From CBDBJR01 sp965206445 (GTDB taxonomy: Bacteria > Pseudomonadota > Gammaproteobacteria > Arenicellales > Poriferihabitantaceae), in NCBI GenBank assembly GCA_965206445.1, contig CBDBJR010000002.1, forward strand, positions 868,001-932,000: a DNA stretch of 64,000 nucleotides, read 5' to 3'. The notes under the pieces were generated by a model. That model made no database searches. It was not told where the DNA came from and was given only the letters and a program-made list of their open reading frames with translations. Positions 60,638 to 64,000 of this stretch are shown in pieces (the first letter of the stretch is position 1; each line of letters begins with the position of its first letter). Position numbers and translations under genes: made by a program.

Positions 60638-62158
60638 ATGACGCGAACCCGAAATCGACAGCGCCGCAGCGTCGTTCAGGGCCTGTCGCAGCATCCGATG
60701 CAGCAGTATCAGGTGGCAATCAAACCGCTGGAGCTGGCTACCGAAGACGCGCTGGAAGCCGTGCACGCGGCCTCGTTGCAGGTGCTCAGCCGGCACGGCA
60801 TTGCGTTTGAGCTGGCGGAAGCCCGGCGGCTGTTGCAGCAGGCCGGTGCCCACGTCGGTGCGGACGACGCCATCGTGCGCTTCGACCCGGAGATGCTGCT
60901 GGAATATGTTGCGCTGGCGCCGGCGACGTTCAAGCTGACCGGCAGCGACCCCGACCGTGCGCTGATCTTCGGCGGGCGCTATATCAATTTCTCCACCGTC
61001 AGCAGCCCGCCCAACAGCACCGACCTTGCCGGCGGGCGGCGCGCGGGCAATTTCGCCGATTTTTGCAATTTTCTCAAACTGGCGCAGCAGATCAATGTCG
61101 CGCAAACGATCCCGGGCTATCCGGTGGAGCCGACCGATATTCCGGTCGCCGTCCGCCACCTGCGCGCGACCGACGCCCTGCTGCAAATGACCGACAGGCC
61201 CTTCCGGGTGTATTCGCACAGCCGTGAGCGGACGCGGGACGTGCTGCAAATGGTGCGCCTCGCGCGCGGTCTGGATGACGCCGGTTTGATTGCGCAGCCG
61301 AGCGTATTCGCCTCGATCAATCCGAATTCGCCGCGCAAATACGACGCCTCGATGCTGTGGGGCATCATCGAATGCGCGCGCGTCGGCCAGCCGATTATTA
61401 TCACCCCGTTCACGCTCGCCGGGGCGATGGCGCCGGTGTCGCTGGCCGGCGCGCTGGTGCTGCAAAACGCCGAGGCGCTGGCCGGGATTGCGTTTGCGCA
61501 AATCTGCCGCCGCGGGACGCCGGTCATGTACGGCAGCTTCACCTCCAACATCGATATGAAATCCGGCGCGCCGGCGTTCGGCACGCCGGAGTTTAGCAAA
61601 AGCACGGTGATCAGCGGGCAGCTTGCCCGGCGCTATGGACTGCCGTACCGCAGCTCCAACGCCAACGCCTCCAATGCGCTCGACGCGCAGGCGGTCTATG
61701 AATCGCAGATGGCGCTCTGGGCCGGCGTGCTGAGCCGCTCCAACTTCATCTATCACGGCCTCGGCTGGCTGGAAGGCGGGCTGACCGCGTCGTTCGAGAA
61801 ATTCATCGTCGATGCGGAGATGATTCAGGCGCTGATGGAATTCGTCAAACCGATCGACTTCAGCGCCGACGAGCTGGCGCTCGACGCGATTGGCCGGGTG
61901 GCGCCCGGCGGGCACTTCCTTGGCAGTGAGCACACGATGGCGCGCTATCAATCGGCGTTTTACACCCCGTTCCTGTCCGACTGGCGCAACTTTGAAAGCT
62001 GGCAGGAAGCCGGCGCCGAGCACGCCGAGCAGCGCGCCGAGCGCATCTACCGCGCGCTGCTCGACTCCTATACGGCGCCGCAAATGGCGGTCGACAGACG
62101 CGAAGCGCTGGCCGCATTTGTCGCCCGGCGAGAAGCGCAGGGCGGCGCGCCTCTTTAA
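60638..62158 (+). CDS. Trimethylamine methyltransferase (MttB)-family protein, non-pyrrolysine
   Basis: 506 residues, TIM-barrel corrinoid-dependent methyltransferase superfamily: VLSRHGIAFELAEARRLL near the N-terminus, NFSTVSSPPNSTDLAGGRRAG, ITPFTLAGAMAPVSLAGALV, GSFTSNIDMKSGAPAFGTPE, and a C-terminal GRVAPGGHFLGSEHTM typical of MttB homologues. There is no in-frame amber codon, so it is not a pyrrolysine enzyme; such homologues (MtgB type) demethylate glycine betaine or related quaternary amines. No corrinoid protein gene is adjacent. ATG 60638 has only a weak ribosome binding site (GGGGAG), and the region just upstream is shared with the binding-protein copies. Confidence 0.87.
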   Translation: MTRTRNRQRRSVVQGLSQHPMQQYQVAIKPLELATEDALEAVHAASLQVLSRHGIAFELAEARRLLQQAGAHVGADDAIVRFDPEMLLEYVALAPATFKLTGSDPDRALIFGGRYINFSTVSSPPNSTDLAGGRRAGNFADFCNFLKLAQQINVAQTIPGYPVEPTDIPVAVRHLRATDALLQMTDRPFRVYSHSRERTRDVLQMVRLARGLDDAGLIAQPSVFASINPNSPRKYDASMLWGIIECARVGQPIIITPFTLAGAMAPVSLAGALVLQNAEALAGIAFAQICRRGTPVMYGSFTSNIDMKSGAPAFGTPEFSKSTVISGQLARRYGLPYRSSNANASNALDAQAVYESQMALWAGVLSRSNFIYHGLGWLEGGLTASFEKFIVDAEMIQALMEFVKPIDFSADELALDAIGRVAPGGHFLGSEHTMARYQSAFYTPFLSDWRNFESWQEAGAEHAEQRAERIYRALLDSYTAPQMAVDRREALAAFVARREAQGGAPL

Positions 62159-62247
62159 TTGCGCTTTAATCAGGGGGTTTAAAAGGGGTTAAATCGCCTT
62201 TTAAGCACCCTTTAAGCACCTTTTAAGCGCCCTTTAATCAGGGACGG
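62159..62247. repeat. Phased 11-bp repeats between mttB-like and sulP genes
   Basis: Four consecutive 11-bp units: CCTTTTAAGCA (62197-62207), CCCTTTAAGCA (62208-62218), CCTTTTAAGCG (62219-62229), CCCTTTAATCA (62230-62240). CTTTAATCAGGG also occurs at 62164-62175, so the array is framed by one motif. It lies between convergent genes. Confidence 0.8.
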
Positions 62248-64000
62248 TTAACCGGCTTCGCGCCCCGCATTGCCCGGCCCGTCGCCCGCCGGCGCAAGCG
62301 GCGGGGGGAGCTCGGGTTGCGCCGTCGGCGGTGCGCTCGCCGCCGGTGCGTCCGCATCGTCGCTCGGCGGTGCCGGCACCGATTGGCATTCGACAAAGAT
62401 GCGGCTGCGGCAGTGCTGGCAGATGTTTTTATCCAGCCGGTCGAAGATGCCTTTGATCGCCTGCTCCTTTGAATCGAAGATATTGCTGTCGCCGATATAA
62501 TCGAGATAGCCGCCGGCTTTCAGGATTTTGCTGGCGGTGTCCTTGAGCCGGTACATATAAAAATCCCCGCCCATCTGCCGCCGCTGGGAGGTCTCATCCG
62601 CCAGCAGTTCGGCGCCCGACATATCGACCTGATTGATGCCCTTGGTCAGCAGCAGCAAATGCTTCTGTTTGTCGTATTTTTCCCGATACAGGCGAAACAG
62701 CTCGCGGATATGCGTGACCGAGCCAAAGTAAATCGAGTCATCCAGGCGCAGAATTTTCAATTGCGGGCACTCCTCGCGCTGCAGGCCCGAGGCGAACTTG
62801 CGATGCGCCAGCTCCGGGCCCGGCACCCGCGGCAGCAGTCTGGGGCGCGAGGTCGTGCGCAGAAACACGACCAGCGACAACAAAACGCCGAGCAGGATGG
62901 CAAACTCCAGCTCGAGAAACAGCGTGCTGAAAAACGTAATCGACAGGATCAGCGTTTCCCGGCGGTCGGTACGCAGAATTTTCTGTATATGCTTGAAATC
63001 GATGATCCGCCAGGCCAGGATGATCAGCAGCCCGGCAATCGCGCTGGTCGGCAAATACGCGGTCAACGGTGCCAGCAGCGGAATCAGCAGCAGCAGCAGC
63101 CCGCCGGCCAGGACCGACGCCAGCGGGGTAACGGCGCCGGCATCATAATTGGCGCTGCTGCGGTTGAATGAGCCGGTGGCCACGTAGGCGGAGAAAAAAC
63201 TGCCGGCGATATTCGCCAGCCCCTGGCCGATAAACTCCTGGCTGCCCTGAATCACCTGACCGGATTTGAGCGCCAGAGAGCGGGAGATAGAAACCGCTTC
63301 GGTCAACGCCAGCACGGTCATCGCCAATGCCAGCGGCGCCAGTTGCTTGAACGTGGCGACCGAAAAATCCGGCGTCGACAACGGCGGCAGTTGCCGCGGC
63401 AGCGCGCCAATCATCTGAACGCCGGTATCCTCCAGCGTCGCGTTCAGCACCACCGCCAGCAGACTGCCGACCAGCATCGCGATAATCATGCCCGGTATGT
63501 GCGGCCATTTTCGCTTGGTCAGCACGGCGACCACGATCGTCGTCAGCCCGACCAGAGAGACCAGCGGATGCAGCGACTGCCAGTGGTCAACCAGAAACCC
63601 GATCTGCTGATGCAGCGCCAACTCATCACCCCCCGCTTCGTGCAGGAGCACGTCCAGGCCAAGCAGCGGCATCAGCTGTCTGCTCACAATCGAGATCGCC
63701 ACGCCGGCGGTAAAGCCGACAATCACCGAATGAGAAATAAAGTTGACCAGCGTCCCCAGCCCGGACAGCCCCATGATCAGCTGTATCGCACCGACCATAA
63801 ACGCCAGCGTAATCGCCAGCTGCACATACGCCGGTGTGCCCGGGATCGCCAGCGTGCTCAGCGCTGAAAACATCACAATCGACGCCGCTGTAGTCGGCCC
63901 GGAAACCAGGTGCCAGGAAGAGCCGAACAGCGCCGCCACAATCGCCGGCACAATGCTCGCATACAAGCCGTACTCCGGCGGCATCCCGGCAATAGTGGCA
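62248..64000 (-). CDS. SulP-family anion permease with STAS domain (5' end outside window)
   Basis: The frame is open to the window edge; the residues before the first internal Met (ATIAG) continue the family pattern, so the gene starts beyond 64000. Visible part: PPEYGLYASIVPAIVAALFGSSWHL, SGPTTAAS, GLANIAGSFFSAYVATGSFNRSS and about ten membrane segments, then a STAS domain (residues about 385-500: LDDSIYFGSV, NQVDMSGAELLAD). A C-terminal extension has CQHCRSRIFVEC and a Pro/Ala tail. It transports sulfate, bicarbonate or another anion; the substrate is unresolved. Confidence 0.9.
   Translation of the reverse strand, partial: ATIAGMPPEYGLYASIVPAIVAALFGSSWHLVSGPTTAASIVMFSALSTLAIPGTPAYVQLAITLAFMVGAIQLIMGLSGLGTLVNFISHSVIVGFTAGVAISIVSRQLMPLLGLDVLLHEAGGDELALHQQIGFLVDHWQSLHPLVSLVGLTTIVVAVLTKRKWPHIPGMIIAMLVGSLLAVVLNATLEDTGVQMIGALPRQLPPLSTPDFSVATFKQLAPLALAMTVLALTEAVSISRSLALKSGQVIQGSQEFIGQGLANIAGSFFSAYVATGSFNRSSANYDAGAVTPLASVLAGGLLLLLIPLLAPLTAYLPTSAIAGLLIILAWRIIDFKHIQKILRTDRRETLILSITFFSTLFLELEFAILLGVLLSLVVFLRTTSRPRLLPRVPGPELAHRKFASGLQREECPQLKILRLDDSIYFGSVTHIRELFRLYREKYDKQKHLLLLTKGINQVDMSGAELLADETSQRRQMGGDFYMYRLKDTASKILKAGGYLDYIGDSNIFDSKEQAIKGIFDRLDKNICQHCRSRIFVECQSVPAPPSDDADAPAASAPPTAQPELPPPLAPAGDGPGNAGREAG

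Noticed and set aside
57385..60638. Insertion sequence or integron as carrier of the catabolic segment
   Set aside because: No transposase, integrase, terminal inverted repeats or target duplication could be seen at either border.
60638..62158. Pyrrolysine-containing trimethylamine methyltransferase
   Set aside because: No in-frame TAG and no pyl or corrinoid genes visible; assigned to the non-pyrrolysine branch.

Overview
This GC-rich window looks like the chromosome of a free-living, probably marine gammaproteobacterium. The lineage call rests on gammaproteobacterial gene neighbourhoods: nitrilase-tldD-tldE, rppH, rplU-rpmA-obgE-proB, rpsT(UUG start)/murJ-ribF, rhlB divergent from trxA-rho, a DUF3461 gene, and a fimT-pilV-W-X-Y1-E minor pilin operon. 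The marine call rests on a close match to the DMSP demethylase DmdA beside a DmdB-type acyl-CoA ligase. No plasmid, phage, transposase, rRNA or CRISPR was seen.

Layout. 0-7.3 kb: housekeeping genes (end of a possible yhdP, nitrilase, tldD, tldE, a secreted orphan, rppH, a LysR regulator, yccA). 7.4-19.7 kb: catabolic island. A 3-hydroxyacyl-CoA dehydrogenase and an acyl-CoA ligase face dmdA, which is translationally coupled to a DMT exporter and an Asp/Glu-racemase-like gene. Next come a TRAP transporter (P, Q, M) joined to a histidine-ammonia-lyase homologue that lacks the MIO serine, and a GMC oxidoreductase. 19.8-29.2 kb: tRNA-Pro, ispB, rplU, rpmA, obgE, proB, rpsT, murJ, ribF, lspA, ispH. 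29.3-36.9 kb: type IV pilus minor pilins and PilY1; pilE carries long homopolymer tracts. 37.2-41.5 kb: tRNA-Thr, rhlB, trxA, rho. 41.5-42.0 kb: a palindromic mosaic of heptamer arrays and hairpins. 42.1-48.6 kb: accessory metabolism (class II aldolase, MFS, EamA, threonine-dehydratase-like enzyme, FAD oxidase, DUF3461). 48.7-62.2 kb: a Dpp-type ABC transporter with two nearly identical binding-protein genes and a third degraded copy. These surround a segment with a 3-hydroxyisobutyrate-dehydrogenase-like gene, an isochorismatase-family hydrolase, an Fe(II)/2-oxoglutarate-type oxygenase and a truncated LysR gene, followed by an MttB-family methyltransferase. The window ends inside a SulP permease.

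How it may work together (inference): the cell appears to live on small methylated or zwitterionic organics. DmdA would demethylate DMSP onto tetrahydrofolate, the acyl-CoA ligase would activate the product, and the MttB-like enzyme suggests corrinoid-dependent demethylation of a quaternary amine. TRAP and ABC systems with Sec- and Tat-exported binding proteins supply substrates.

Most notable: (1) a TRAP operon ending in a MIO-less aromatic-lyase-family protein; (2) long hexapeptide tails encoded by 18-bp repeats on ribosomal protein L21 and on RhlB; (3) C10 and C9 tracts in pilE, a possible phase-variation switch; (4) a readable history of gene amplification, segment joining and promoter divergence at the binding-protein locus. 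All calls come from reading sequence and translations; no database search was run.
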